Translations under genes and position numbers: made by a program
Assembly: GCF_037038585.1 (NCBI RefSeq)
Contig: NC_092560.1
Coordinates: forward strand, 83,366,049-83,430,048
Direction of reading: 5' to 3'
DNA: 64,000 bases
Source of the DNA: Patagioenas fasciata
Lineage: Eukaryota > Chordata > Aves > Columbiformes > Columbidae
Notes under the pieces: generated by a model
Databases searched by the model: none
Told to the model about the DNA's origin: nothing
Seen by the model: only the letters and a program-made list of their open reading frames with translations
Shown here: piece by piece, positions 37,208 through 48,629 of the stretch
Position numbering within the stretch: position 1 is the first letter of the stretch
How the letters are laid out: every line of letters begins with the position of its first letter

Positions 37208-37420
37208 GCCCCCTCTGTTCTCAGCGTCTCTCCTGAAGGGATGGAGAACTCGTCGGTGGCATCGGCCTCTTCGGAGGCGGGGAGCAGCCGCTCCCAGGAG
37301 ATCGAGGAGCTGGAGCGTTTCATCGACAGCTACGTCCTGGAGTACCAGGTGCAGGGGCTGTTGACAGATAAAACGGAGGGGGACGGAGAGAGCGAGAAGA
37401 CACAGTCCCACATCTCGCAG
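37208..37420 (+). CDS. CTIF: CTIF coding exon 1 (33-nt leader plus residues 1-60)
   Basis: The acceptor is a good pyrimidine tract ending ttttcag|g at 37207, and the donor is CAG|gtgggc at 37420/37421. Coding starts at ATG 37241 in a favourable context (G at -3, G at +4) and gives exactly 60 codons, so the exon ends in phase 0. The protein opens with a Ser-rich stretch, MENSSVASASSEAGSSRSQE. Residues 19-42 then form a likely amphipathic helix, EIEELERFIDSYVLEYQVQG followed by LL, and an acidic tail ends in SHISQ. This region matches the CTIF N-terminus almost residue for residue as I remember it. In CTIF the N-terminal half carries the CBP80-binding activity. A CR1 copy starts 255 bp downstream. 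Confidence 0.95.
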
Positions 37421-37674
37421 GTGGGCGAAGGGACCGGCACAGGGTGGGAAAAGGGCTGGGTTGGGGATGTGCATCCAGCCAAAACAGCCTTTTGAGTGTT
37501 GGGTTGTAAAGCAGGACATAATAAAAGGGCAAATTTGGGGCAGCGTGCTTGTTCAACCAGGCATGAGGTTGATGGAGGTCTCCTGACAACTGGTTTTTCT
37601 TTCTTTGTGGTCTTAAGGTGCATGCCCTGAAGCTTTTTGAATTCTCCTAGGTTCCTATTTATATAAGCACAAGT

Positions 37675-38070
37675 TGTATGAGGAGCAGCTGAGGGAACTG
37701 GGGCTGTTTATCCTGGAGAGAAGGAGGCTAAGGGGAGACCTTATCACTCTACGACTACCTAAAAGGAGGTTGTAGCATAGAGGGTGTTGGTCTCTTCCCC
37801 CAAGTAGCAAGTGACAGAGCAAGAGGAAACGGCGTCAAGTTGCGCCAGGGGAGGTTGAGGTTGGATGTGGGGAACAGGTTCTTCCCCAAAGAGCTGTGGG
37901 GCATTGGAACAGGCTGCCCAGGGCAGTGCTGGAGTCACCATCCCTGGAGGGGCTGAAAATACACAGAGTTGAGGTTCTCAGGGACATGGGGTAGTGCCAG
38001 TGTTGGGTTAGTGGCTGGACTCGATGATCTTGAGGGTCCCTTCCAACCAAAATGATTTGATGATTCTATA
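37675..38070 (+). mobile_element. CR1 3' region, about 395 bp (intron 2)
   Basis: 'aggagcagctgagggaactg', 'caagttgcgccaggggaggt', 'gttgggttagtggctggact' and the tail 'gatttgatgattctata'. First of four sense CR1 copies in 2.6 kb. Confidence 0.92.
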
Positions 38071-38343
38071 CATGAAAGACATTTCATCTGTAAATAGAGT
38101 GTACCTCTCTCCATCTCAAGCAGCATGCTGCTTCTCTAGGGTGGAAAAATCCTGGAGGGAATGGGAAGAGCCACTGTGGGAAGGTGCTCAGTAGTGAGAT
38201 GTGCTCCTATCTGTATGCACGGGGCTGTCCATGAAACAACCAAGACCAGAAGGTCAATAAAACCCCCAAGTACTCCCCAAAAGTGTGGTTTTTGTGGGCA
38301 TTTTAATACATTTGATAAACTATTTGCCATGAAGGTTGTTCAT

Positions 38344-38580
38344 GGTGTCAAGTGGTGCCAGGGGAGGTTGAGGTTGGATCTGGGGAACAGTTTCTTCCCC
38401 AAAGGGCTGTGGGGCATTGGAACAGGCTGCCCAGGGCAGTGCTGGAGTCACCATCCCTGGAGGGGTTGGAAATACACAGAGGTGAGGTTCTCAGGGACAT
38501 GGGGCAGCGCCGGTCTTGGGCTAACGGTTTGACTCGATGATCTTGAGAGTCTCTTCCAACCAAAATGATTCTATGATTTT
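38344..38580 (+). mobile_element. CR1 3' region, about 235 bp (intron 2)
   Basis: 'tgtcaagtggtgccagggga', 'ttccccaaagggctgtgggg' and 'atgattctatgatttta'. Same subfamily as its neighbour at 37675. Confidence 0.92.
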
Positions 38581-39139
38581 ATTTGTGCTGTATTTCAGAG
38601 CATGTAAACAGCCAGCAAACAGAGAGATGGTTTTAGGGAGGCTGTGGTTTGGTGTTGTCATTAAGAATTATATGGTTCTAGTTAGATTTGTTCCTAAAAA
38701 TTGACATTTTAGGTCCAACACAAGGAGAAATGTTGTTGTTGCTTGGAGGGCAATGGTTTGTCTTCTGGTGCCGTGGTGTGCTGAAGATGTGAACTGTCGA
38801 AGGGATAAGGAGCCCATGGTTCAGGGAACAGGGAGCTCTGATCTGTGCCCTTGGGCTTGTAAGCCTGCCATGATCTTCCATTTATGACAGAAGTGCTTTC
38901 CTACCCCTTGGCATTCCTGGTAGGATAAAATATTTAGGTTACAGCCTAGTTATGAGGGTGCAATAAGAATAATAAGTGTATTAATTGCTTACAAGTGAGG
39001 CCCTGCCTCCATAGGGCTTTGTTTTTACCTTTAAATTAGGAGGAGTGGTTGAGGTAGGAGGACAAGGTGCTCTCCTACTATTTCCAGAGGTCCCCTGCCC
39101 TGTGCACCTCAGTGTGGAAAAGCCAATGTCCCCAAATCC

Positions 39140-39779
39140 AGCAGAGTGGAGTTTGTGCTCCAACCTGATCCTCATGAAGCTCAACAAGGCCAAATCCAAG
39201 GTCCTGGGGTACCTGAGGAAGAATGACCAGCAAGTCAAGGGAGGTTGTTCCTCCTGCTCTGCTCTGCTCTGGTGAGGCCACACCTGGAGTTCTGTGTCCA
39301 GTTCTGGGCTCCCCAGTTTAAGAAGGACAAGGAATTACTGGAGAGAGTCGAGCAGAGGGGCTCAAAGATGCTGAGGGATCTGGAGCTGCGTTCTGATGAG
39401 GAGACACAGAGAGAGCTGGGGCTGTTGAGCTTGAGAAGCTGAGAGGGATCTTACCAATGTGATAAATATCTCCAGGACGGGTGTAAAAAGGATGGACCAG
39501 ACTCTGTTCAGTGGTGCCCAACGACAGCTGAGGGGCAACAGGCACAGGCTGAAGCGCAAGAGGTTCCATCTGAACATGAGGAGAAACTTCTTTCCTTTGA
39601 GGTGCCAGAGCCTGGCCCAGGCTGCCCAGAGAGGTTGTGGAGTCTCCTTCTCTGGAGACATTCAAACCCACCTGGACACGATCCTGTGTGATCTGCTCTG
39701 GTGACCCTGCTTGAGCAGGTGGGTTGGACTGGGGGATCTGCAGAGGTCCCTTCAACTCCAACCAGCCTGGGATTCTGTG
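39140..39779 (+). mobile_element. CR1 3' region, about 640 bp, older subfamily (intron 2)
   Basis: 'ctcatgaagctcaacaaggc', 'gttctgggctccccagttta', 'ttccatctgaacatgaggag' and 'ggttgtggagtctccttctc', with the tail 'ccagcctgggattctgtg'. The left border is approximate. Confidence 0.88.
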
Positions 39780-39897
39780 TTTCCTGCTCCTGGATTGGGG
39801 CAGCCCCCAGTATCGTTACAGACTGGGGGATGGATGAGTTCAGAGCAGCCTTGGAAAAAAAGGCTTGGGAACACTGGTGGGTGACAAAGTGGGCAGA

Positions 39898-40287
39898 CAT
39901 GGACCTGTTAGTCCAGAGGAGCCACAGAAATGATCCGAGGCTGGAACAGCTCTGCTGGGAGGACAGGCTGAGAGAGTTGGGGTGTTCAGCTGGAGAACAG
40001 AAGCTCCGGGGAGACCTTAGTGCACCTTTCCGGACTTTAAAGGGGCCTGTGAGAAAGATAGGGACAGACTTTTGAGCAGGGCCTGTTGTGATAGGACAAG
40101 GGGTGATGGTTTTAAACTAAAGGAGGGAGACTCAGGCTGGACATGAGGAAGAAATTGTTGTCCCTGAGGGTGGTGAGAGCCTGGCCCAGGTTGGGCAGAG
40201 AGGTGGTGGCTGAACCATCCCTGGAGACATCCCAGGCCAGGCTGGACGGGGCTCTGAGCAACCTGAGCTGGTGAAGATGTCCCTGCA
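39898..40287 (+). mobile_element. CR1 fragment lacking its 3' tail (intron 2)
   Basis: 'aacagctctgctgggaggac', 'ttgtgataggacaaggggtg' and 'ctgagcaacctgagctggtg', then it stops at 'aagatgtccctgca', about 65 bp before the normal CR1 end seen at 29478. It is therefore truncated at the 3' side as well. Confidence 0.88.
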
Positions 40288-42549
40288 ATAGAAATGCTAT
40301 TGAAATAGAAATAAATTAATGGTCAGAGTTTTGCAACCTCTTGCAGCCTGTCCACACCTCTGCCCATCTTTGGGACAAAATCTGCCAGTTCTCATGGTAG
40401 ACTGTGTACAATTTTTGCCTTAAGGTCCTTGATTGCAACAACCAAATCCACCTTCCACTTGTGGAAATGGTATTTTATCTTTCCTGGCTGGCCAACCCTG
40501 AAAAAAAAGGAGCTGCTGGGTTTTTTATGTCAATTTTGGGGATGCTACCTCTAAAGATGGTTAGGTTGTATTTTAAAAGAAAAAGGAATAATAATGAAAG
40601 ATCTGAACATTGAAACGTCTTAGAGGCATCTCAAGATAAGCAGCTAAATGTACTTTTACCACAGATCATAGGTGTCAAAGTTTAATTAGGATTTCTATGT
40701 GAAACTCTAACAAAATGCACTGTTTTAGATTTTTAGGGCTGTATATGGGACAAAAGGTGAGGATGGGCTTTTAGGTAGGTCACCCACTTTTATCGAGCCA
40801 TGTCTTAAAGGATGTGTTCAGAAGAAATTATCTGTTGTCTCCCACAGATATTAATTGTCCCACCTCGTTCTTCAGATTTATAGAAGGAATAGTGAGGAAC
40901 TTTTATTTCTCATTTTCTCTTCCCGATCACTTCCCATCAAAGCCATAAACACACACATGCTGTGCAGCTCGCTGAAGTAACCCTGATGGAAATGAGCCCG
41001 ATCAAAGGTGGAATGTTCCCTTTTAATGAGAAATGAAGGAAAAAGGATGAGTTTATGGTCAAGGCACTAGGCTGAGACCAAGAAAATTGGTTTTAACCCT
41101 GAGGTTCTCCTGGAAACATATTCTTTAACTTTGGCCAAGTTACTTTGTTTCCTTGTGGCTGTAATAATGTTTTTGGTGTTTTTTTTACCTGAATCCATCA
41201 TCAGGCTAGAAAATCCCAAAGTGCAGGTCTTCCCATGGTGGGGGTGTCTCCAGCCTTGCTCCACCAGAAAAAAAAAAGAGGGAAATTACAATTTTCTTTG
41301 GCTCTGGCTGTAAGAACAGGTAAGATTTGCCTTGGGAGACCTTTCCAAACACGTGGTCTGCACTCAAAATTGTTAAAGGAGACATGCAAAGTTCTAGCAG
41401 AAGGTTTTCAAGCATGGTAGAACCATAAGCTTGTCCAGCTAGGTCAGCAGAGGTGGCAGAAGAACAATGGACAGGTCATTAAAGAGTTAATTAAAGGTGA
41501 GGCTGAGGTTTCCCATCTGTTTGAGCTACATAGAGATGGTGAACAGTTCTAGTGGTGGCTCTTCCTCTTATTTTGTAGCCTCATCCTTCCAAGAAGTTCT
41601 CAGGTAGTTGTTGTTTGTATGGAATTGGCTTTTCATTCTCTCAAAACATCAGTCTTGGTGGTGGAATCCAAATGGTGGATTGGGTTGCTCCATGGAGCAA
41701 CCGAACACTTCAGGGTGAAAAACCTCAGTAGTGGGGCTGGTGGCCAAGGTTCAGGTTCAACTTTGTTGCAGGGGTGACAAAATGACTTTAGGATTAAGCA
41801 GCATCTTTCACATCTGTCTAGGGAAAATTGCTTTTTCCTATTTTTCTGTTTTTTTCCCCAGTATGATGTAGCACTTCATTTCTTTGATGGGGGAAAATAA
41901 CCCAACAAATGACTCCAAATGGAATTATTTTCTGGAAACACCTTGCTGTCAAACATTGGCGGAAGCTGACCGAAGCAGCTTGTGATCCCCCAAGTCTGGG
42001 AAGTCCCCTGATGTCCTTCAGCATGGGGTGACAGCAGGGCTACCCTCAGGCTGCACATCACAGCTGTGGCAATGGACAAACCTATAGCTTTGAGCTCTTT
42101 TATATGTTTTCTTTAAAATAAAAACAGTTTTTTTGGCAGCTCAGGACTCCTGTCTGTCCCTGAAGTGAACAGAGGTGGGAAAAGCAGAAAATTCCCCACT
42201 TTTCCTGAAAAACTCCATGGAAAAGAATAATCAATTTGAGCTGCCGTGGTGCCCACCATGCGCCTGAGATACCCAACACCCTTGGAGTCTGTAAGGAAGT
42301 AGTGGAGACGTTTTTATTGCAAAGCGTCATTTCAGCTGCCTTCCCGAAATTATTCCCCCTGCTCACCATCAGCGAGCGGAACATTTCCGAGCCGAAGCCT
42401 TTGAGATCGTCACTAAAAGGGGGTGACCTGCATGCGTGTGCTGATGCTGGCGCCCAGACCATGTTTTCTGTGCGCTGTGGACTGACGCAGCAGTTTTCTC
42501 TGGCTCGGTTGTTATTCTAAACAGTCCTTTTTTTTTATCCCTTTTGCAG
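40288..42549. other. CTIF intron 2, distal part; no feature recognised
   Basis: Unique sequence leading to the T-rich acceptor of coding exon 2. Confidence 0.5.
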
Positions 42550-42633
42550 TGGACGGCGGATTGTAGCGAGCAACTTGATGGCAGCTGTTCCCCGTCCCGA
42601 GGGAAGGGCTCGTCGTCTCACGAACACAATCAG
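42550..42633 (+). CDS. CTIF: CTIF coding exon 2 (residues 61-88)
   Basis: An 84-nt phase-0 exon lies between a strong acceptor (T-rich tract, ttttgcag|t) and the donor cag|gtaagg. It encodes WTADCSEQLDGSCSPSRG followed by KGSSSHEHNQ. The first 18 residues match canonical CTIF, which I recall as WTADCSEPLDSSCSFSRG. The last ten are polar and diverge from the mammalian form (RAPPQQ in my memory). The region is Ser-rich and probably disordered, between the N-terminal helix and the next conserved block. Confidence 0.92.
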
Positions 42634-42919
42634 GTAAGGATTGTTTTATAGCTCTTTCTCACCTAAAACTTTGCCTTTATTCTTGTGTGCCCTCAGTTTT
42701 CCCTTTCCCTCTCCCACCGAAACCATGGGAGATGGACAACATCCCGATGTGCGGGTGGATGCTCTGACCAGGAGTCTGTTGCTCTGCAATAAAGGGGAAA
42801 TAAATATGGTGTGTCCTGTTTATTCCTGAAGAGCTTCTTATTGCTGCCTCTGTGAGGAACATCTTTGGAGCATCAAGACTGTCTTGGAAGTATGATGTAT
42901 AGATGAGGTGGGGGATCCA

Positions 42920-43166
42920 GGACAAGGGGAGAGGGCCTCAAGTGGCGCCAGGGGAGGTTGAGGTTGGATCTTGGGAACAATTTCTTCCCCAAAGGGCTGT
43001 GGGGCATTGGAACAGGCTGCCCAGGGCAGTGCTGGAGTCACCATCCCTGGAGGGGCTGAACAGACACAGAGATGCGGTTCTCAGGACATGGGGCAGTGCC
43101 AGGGGTGGGGGAACAGTTGGACTTGATGATCTTGAACATATTTTCCAACCAAAATGATTCTGTGGT
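42920..43166 (+). mobile_element. CR1 3' region, about 245 bp (intron 3)
   Basis: 'caagtggcgccaggggaggt', 'gggcattggaacaggctgcc' and 'tccaaccaaaatgattctgt'. Starts 287 bp after coding exon 2. Confidence 0.92.
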
Positions 43167-43855
43167 CTTAGGTAGCTGTGCTTCTTGGTTATGTGCTGCA
43201 GCATGAGGATGGTATTTGAGGGAAGAAGATTAAATGGGTGAAAGGGTGAACTGTGAGAAGAAGCCACATTGCACGTGCTGAGAGCCCGTGTTGGGTTTGC
43301 AATGACAAAAACCAGGTGTGAGTTCATTTTGGTGATTGTATGTAGTGTGAACATCAGTGAAGAGTGGTTGGAATCTCTGGAGGTGACTGTCTCTCGTCTG
43401 TGCGAGCACTGACGTGGGAGAAGGTTGGCAAGGGTGAAGGCATGGGTTGGACTGTTGTCACCTGGTCGAGGAGCTACTGTGCCACCATGAGACCATCAGC
43501 CCTGTAACAGCAACGTTGTCCCAAAGAGATAGGAGACCAAACCGGCTGCAGGAAAGGGTGTAAAGTGGCATTTACAGTTGCTATGGCTGATGGGCGTCCC
43601 ACCTGGAGAAGAAGCTTCAGGCTGATGGTTTTGGCGCTCTTACCCTGCTTGATGTCCTCCAGGCTTCAGTCCCACATGTGGGATCTATGAGAAGAAGCCT
43701 GAGAGCCCCTTGCAGGGTGATACAAGAATCCGTGCCAGTCTGAGTGGTGTGTGTTGCAGCTCCCACCTCCCATTTTGGACACAGCTTTGTGCTGGGAGCT
43801 GCTGGGCTGTGGGATGGGGGCTCACATGTCCACTTCCACCATGTGCCTGTTCGTG
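43167..43855. other. CTIF intron 3, no feature recognised
   Basis: Unique sequence between two CR1 copies. Confidence 0.45.
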
Positions 43856-44330
43856 CAGGCCCAGGGCAGTGACTGTCCCCTGGTTCTGGGCACTGCTGAG
43901 GCCAAACTTCAATTCATGGAGTCAGTTTTGGGCCCCTCACGCCAAGAAAGGCCTTGAGGTGCTGGAGCGAGTTGAGAGAAGGGAACGGAGCTGGGGAAGG
44001 GGCTGGAGCACAAGTGTGATGGGAGCGGCTGAGGGACCTGGGGGGTTCAGCTGGAGAACAGGAGCTGAGGGGAGACAGGGACACAAAGAAACGGCCTCAA
44101 GTTGCGCCAGGGGAGGCTGAGGTTGGATGTGGGGAACAATTTGTTCCCCAAAGGGCTGTGGGGCATTGGAACAGGCTGCCCAGGGCAGTGCTGGAGTCAC
44201 CATCCCTGGAGGGGTTGAACAGACACAGAGATGAGGTTCTCAGGGACATGGAGCAGTGCCAGGAGTGGGTTAACGATTGGACTCCATGATCCTGAGATCT
44301 TTTCCAGCCAAAGTGATACTGTGATTCTAT
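43856..44330 (+). mobile_element. CR1 3' region, about 475 bp, young-looking (intron 3)
   Basis: 'ttttgggcccctcacgccaa' and 'gaaaggccttgaggtgctgg' lead to the tail 'gtgatactgtgattctatg'. Differs from 47480-47755 by only about ten bases in 280. Confidence 0.92.
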
Positions 44331-44771
44331 GCAAAGGTACTGGAAGCATCTGTGCAAACAACTGCGCACAATAAAGACAGGATCTTGTTGTGTAGCAAGG
44401 TTCATGCTGTGCAGAGATGCTGCTTTGGATGAGCTTCTGAAGGTGCCAGATGGGTTTGGGAATTTAATTTCTTCTAGTTTTGATCTGCTCTGAAATACTC
44501 GGTGGCAAAACCCCAACTGGGCTCTTTCCCACCATCCCAGCCGCCTGCTTGAAATTCATCTGGGTCGCTGGTCGTTACCATCGAGCCTCGTTGGCTGGCT
44601 CGGCGTGTTTGCAGGACCTTCCCTCGGGGAGAAAGTCCCTGGTTCTTCACCCAGGGGCTCAGCGGACGGGCCCATCTCTGGTGGGTATCACAGGAGGATG
44701 CAGAAATCGCCTACAAGTGATCCTTTCCTGGCTCAAATCAGTGCAGCCCGGACAGCTTCCACCTACCCTGT
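44331..44771. other. CTIF intron 3, no feature recognised
   Basis: Unique sequence before the pyrimidine-rich block. Confidence 0.45.
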
Positions 44772-44871
44772 GCCGTGCTCTCTTTTGTTTCAACTTCTGG
44801 GGTTTTTATATTTAATTTTTATTTTTATTTTTTTCTCTTTTCTCTTTTTTCTTTTTATCTTTTTATCTTTC

Positions 44872-45157
44872 TTCTCTCTTCCTCTTCTCTCTTCCTCTTC
44901 TCTCTTCCTCTTCTCTCTTCCTCTTCTCTCTTCCTCTTCTCTCTTCCTCTTCTCTCTTCCTCTTCTCTCTTCCTCTTCTCTCTTCCTCTTCTCTCTTCCT
45001 CTTCTCTCTTCCTCTTCTCTCTTCCTCTTCTCTCTTCCTCTTCTCTCTTCCTCTTCTCTCTTCCTCTTCTCTCTTCCTCTTCTCTCTTCCTCTTCTCTCT
45101 TCCTCTTCTCTCTTCCTCTTCTCTCTTCCTCTTCTCTCTTCCTCTTCTCTCTTCCTC
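44872..45157 (+). repeat. 13-bp all-pyrimidine tandem repeat, 22 perfect copies
   Basis: The unit TTCTCTCTTCCTC is repeated without a single change for 286 bp (22 x 13). A variant copy with 'ttctctatttcttc' and one more perfect unit (45172-45184) follow. The wider block from about 44800 to 45360 is almost purely T and C. Because three units make 39 nt, frames through it encode a 13-residue Leu/Ser/Phe repeat, which is an artefact. Such homopyrimidine tracts can form intramolecular triplexes. Confidence 0.95.
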
Positions 45158-45184
45158 TTCTCTATTTCTTCTTCTCTCTTCCTC

Positions 45185-45360
45185 TTCTCTATTTCTTCTT
45201 CTTCTTTTTGTTTTACTTTTACTTTTATTTTTATTTATTATTTATTTTTTATTTTCTATTTTTTTATTTTCTATTTTATTTTTACTGGTTTGTTTTTATG
45301 TCTTAAAATTTTTATTAATTCTAAAATTTTTTATTCCTTTTTTTTCGTTCCTGCACATCA
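45185..45360 (+). repeat. T-rich low-complexity flank of the pyrimidine array
   Basis: TTTTA/TTATTT-rich stretch continuing from the 13-bp array. Simple sequence with no coding value. Confidence 0.8.
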
Positions 45361-47303
45361 AACCCATTTGATCTCCTCCAGCACAGCGCTTGTTTTCTCT
45401 ACACAAACACTCACCAATGCCCATTCTCTTTTCTCTGCATTTGTGCTCTCCCAGCCTGCAGCAGAGCTCAGAATTCTCTCTCTCCATGTTGGGCTTCCTT
45501 TAACAGTGAGTAACAAATTTTCCTTGGCACCAAAGCGGAGCTGCAAGCTATTGTTCTTCTGTCTTGGCAAGCATTTCTCTTTCCGTCACTGATGTACGAG
45601 TGAAACGCCGCTGGTGAGAAATAGCTTCAGTTTATTACCATTTCTGGGTATTGGTTTTTCACTAGTAGCTTTAAAAATTAAAAGAAAAAAACACTTACAA
45701 GGTGTTTGTCTTGAACATAAATTATAAATCATTCTTCAAAACTGCTAAGGAGAAAACTGACTAATTATTTCCGAAGGGATGTTAAGGCATTTTTTTGGTT
45801 GCAATTTTTAATGGATTTTGAAGGGTTTGGTTGGAAAATCGAATTCCTCTTTTTCCCATTTTATTTCTAGCTGAGATTTCCGCCTTGCCGGTTGTGCGAT
45901 GCACACCGGTCTCAGTTGAAAAATACTCGGATGTGAGATTTCTACTGGCGTCAGCCACTGTGAGAATGTGAGTTATGTATCGATAACCCTGACATGCCTC
46001 CCGCAGTTCTAACCTGACAATCAGAAAAATGGAAATCCAGGTTAGTCCTGCAAATATATTCAGTGTCTGGTTCCTTTTCTGTGAAAGCAGAGTAGTCCAG
46101 GGCCACATTTTCAAAAATAATTGGTTTCCTAAAGGTTATAGAGAACGCGAGTGAAGCTGAAAATCCCTCTCCGCATCCCTAAGTACCCGATGCCTCTGAA
46201 ATTCTTCTCTTTAGGATCCAGTGAGGTTAAAGCAAGTAAAAGAAATATTTTAATTTTTCTCTGTGTATCTGTATAGACATTTATATGTAGTATGTGTGTA
46301 TGTAAACATCCATGGGATGTTCTATAAGCATGGGGATGAGAACAATTCTGGATAATGTGCAACTGAAGGGTAATAATAAGGTGTCTTGATGCAACCTGCA
46401 GTCCAGGATATTCCTAAATTGCTGTTTTTCCAATTTTGTTGGCTTTTTCTGGGAAAGACCCCCCTCCTCATTCTTATACTCCTTGGTGAGATATCCACTA
46501 TTAGCAGATGTGGGAAATAAATGGGGGTCATTGCCTTTAGGTTGACACTTGTGCATCCCGTACAAAGCAGCAGCTTAAAAATGGAGAAAATTCCCCCTTT
46601 TGCTCTGCTCTTTCCAGTTCTCCGGGCAGGTGGGTGTGAGAAGACACTTTGGTCATAGAAGATCCCATAACGTGTATTTTGTGTGCTCCTGGTGTGCTGA
46701 GAAAATCCCTGTTTCATAATTATATCTGGCTCATTTATAATTCTCTTTGTTTCCTACTGTGAATGCTGAGTTTGCTCCGTGCTCCACTAAACCCTGTGGC
46801 ATTTCAGCGACACCCCCAGAAGGTCTTTTAGCACCACATGAACCTCAGGGGTAGAGAACACTCCTTCGATATCCATGAGATACTCTCATATTGCCTCTGT
46901 AAATGAGGAAAGTTTAGATAATAGAATGATTTTAAATCTTCTTCTGTTTGGATTTTTAAAAAAAAAAAAAACCACCCGGTGGGAAGATTTTACATAATAC
47001 TGTATTTGCATTCCCCTTGTGAGGCTGTTGCAAGTAGGAAGCTCTTTGATATATTTCTGAGAGCGATTCATTAAGTAAAAGACTTTTGGTATGGTATTTA
47101 TTTAGGGAGCTGTGGGAGCCCTTGGTGCATGAAGAAAAAAAAACAAAGGAAGACAAAAACCGGAGCGGTTCTGCGGGTTTGTCTCATTTCTTCAGGTGGT
47201 GGGAGAGAGAGCTGAAAACTCTTTCTTCCCGACCAAGTCCGTCCCTTCCATTGTGGTGGCTGTCACCCATTGTCACCAAGCAGAAGACTGCACTGTTAGT
47301 CGA
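45361..47303. other. CTIF intron 3, no gene seen
   Basis: Unique sequence with an A run at about 46960-46972. No repeat family recognised. Confidence 0.5.
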
Positions 47304-47859
47304 CAGCAGCTGAACATGAGCCAGAGTGTGCCCAGGTGGCCCAGAGGCCACCAGCATCCTGGCTGGGACCAGCACTGGTGTGGCCAGCAGGCCCAGGACA
47401 CTGACCATCCCTGTGCTGGGACCTGGGGAGGCCAAACCGCCAATCCTGGGGGCAGTTTTGGGCCCCTCACGCCAAGAAAGGCCTTGAGGTGCTGGAGCGA
47501 GTTGAGAGAAGGGAACAGAGCTGGGGAAGGGGCTGGAGCACAAGTGTGATGGGAGCGGCTGAGGGACCTGGGGGGTTCAGCTGGAGAACAGGAGCTGAGG
47601 GGACCCAGGGACACAAAGAAACGGCCTCAGGTTGCGCCAGGGGAGGTTGAGGTTGGATCTGGGGAACAATTTCTTCCCCAAAGGGCTGTGGGGCATTGGA
47701 ACAGGCTGCCCAGGGCAGTGCTGGAGTCACCAGTGCTGGAGAGGTTGAACAGATGTGGAGATGAGGTTCTCAGGGACATGGGACAGTGCTAGGGGTGGGT
47801 TATGGTTGGACTCAATGATCTTGAGGGTCTCTTCCAACCAAAATGATTCTATGATTCTA
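47304..47859 (+). mobile_element. CR1 3' region, about 555 bp, young-looking (intron 3)
   Basis: 'gctgaacatgagccagagtg', 'ctggctgggaccagcactgg', 'ttggggcccctcacgcc'-type core and the tail 'aaaatgattctatgattcta'. Its left part is the reverse complement of 4150-4320. Confidence 0.92.
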
Positions 47860-47984
47860 AATGGGACTGCACCTTATTTTACTGCTGATTTGCATGTGTC
47901 TCCATGTCCCACCAGGTGCAGAAGGAAATTGTTGCATGGTTGGGGGACCTCAGAGGCTTCTCTGGTTGATGGTTCTTGTTGCCG

Positions 47985-48262
47985 TCCTGCTGAGCAGAGA
48001 AGGACCTGGGAGTTCTGTGGGTAACAGGGTGACCATGAGCCACAAATGTGCCGTTGTGGCCAAGAAGGTCAATGGTCCCTGGGGTGCATTAGGAGAAGTG
48101 TGACCAACAGGTGGAGGGAGGTTGTTCCTCCCCCTCTGCTCTGCCCTGGTGAGGCCACATCTGCAGTTCTGTGTCCAGTTCTGGGCTCCCCAGTTCAAGA
48201 AGGACAAGGAATTACTGGAGGGAGTGCAACGGTGGGCTCCGAAGATGGTAAGGGATCTGCTT
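47985..48262 (+). mobile_element. CR1 fragment, truncated at both ends (intron 3)
   Basis: 'ggtgaccatgagccacaaat', 'gaggccacatctgcagttct' and 'gttctgggctccccagttca'. It stops after 'gtaagggatctg' without reaching the 3' tail. Confidence 0.85.
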
Positions 48263-48462
48263 GCCAGCTTAAATCCACTGCCATCAGCAGGCAGCATGTA
48301 ATACCTCAAATCCTTCACTAACCAGGTCAACAATAGGGAGTGGGTGGGTGATGCTTGCGAAGAGGGTGGCAGGATCTCCCCACCAAAGATGTAAGTGATT
48401 TCCCCATGTCTGGTTTTAGATGCCCATCCTTGGGTCCAATCTGAAACATGGTCATTTTCATT

Positions 48463-48629
48463 GAATCATAGAATCATTTTGCTTGCAAAAGACCATTAAG
48501 ATCATCAAGTCCAACCATAAACCCAACGTGGCCAGGTCCACCTCTAGACTGTGTCCCTAAGAACCTCATCTACGTGCCTTTTAAACATCTCCAGGGTTGG
48601 TGACTCCACCACTTTTCTTGCTCAGCAAA
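48463..48629 (-). mobile_element. CR1 3' tail fragment (intron 3)
   Basis: 'gaatcatagaatcattttgc', 'atcatcaagtccaaccataa' and 'catctccagggttggtgact'. One of only three antisense CR1 copies after the first coding exon. Confidence 0.88.

Noticed and set aside
44872..45184. CRISPR-like periodic array
   Set aside because: Repeats are contiguous 13-mers without spacers, in vertebrate intronic DNA.
44605..45371. Long open frames (up to 233 codons) encoding Leu/Ser/Phe repeats
   Set aside because: They are translations of the 13-bp pyrimidine array and T-rich flank. The 13-residue period is just three DNA units. No splice or gene context supports coding.
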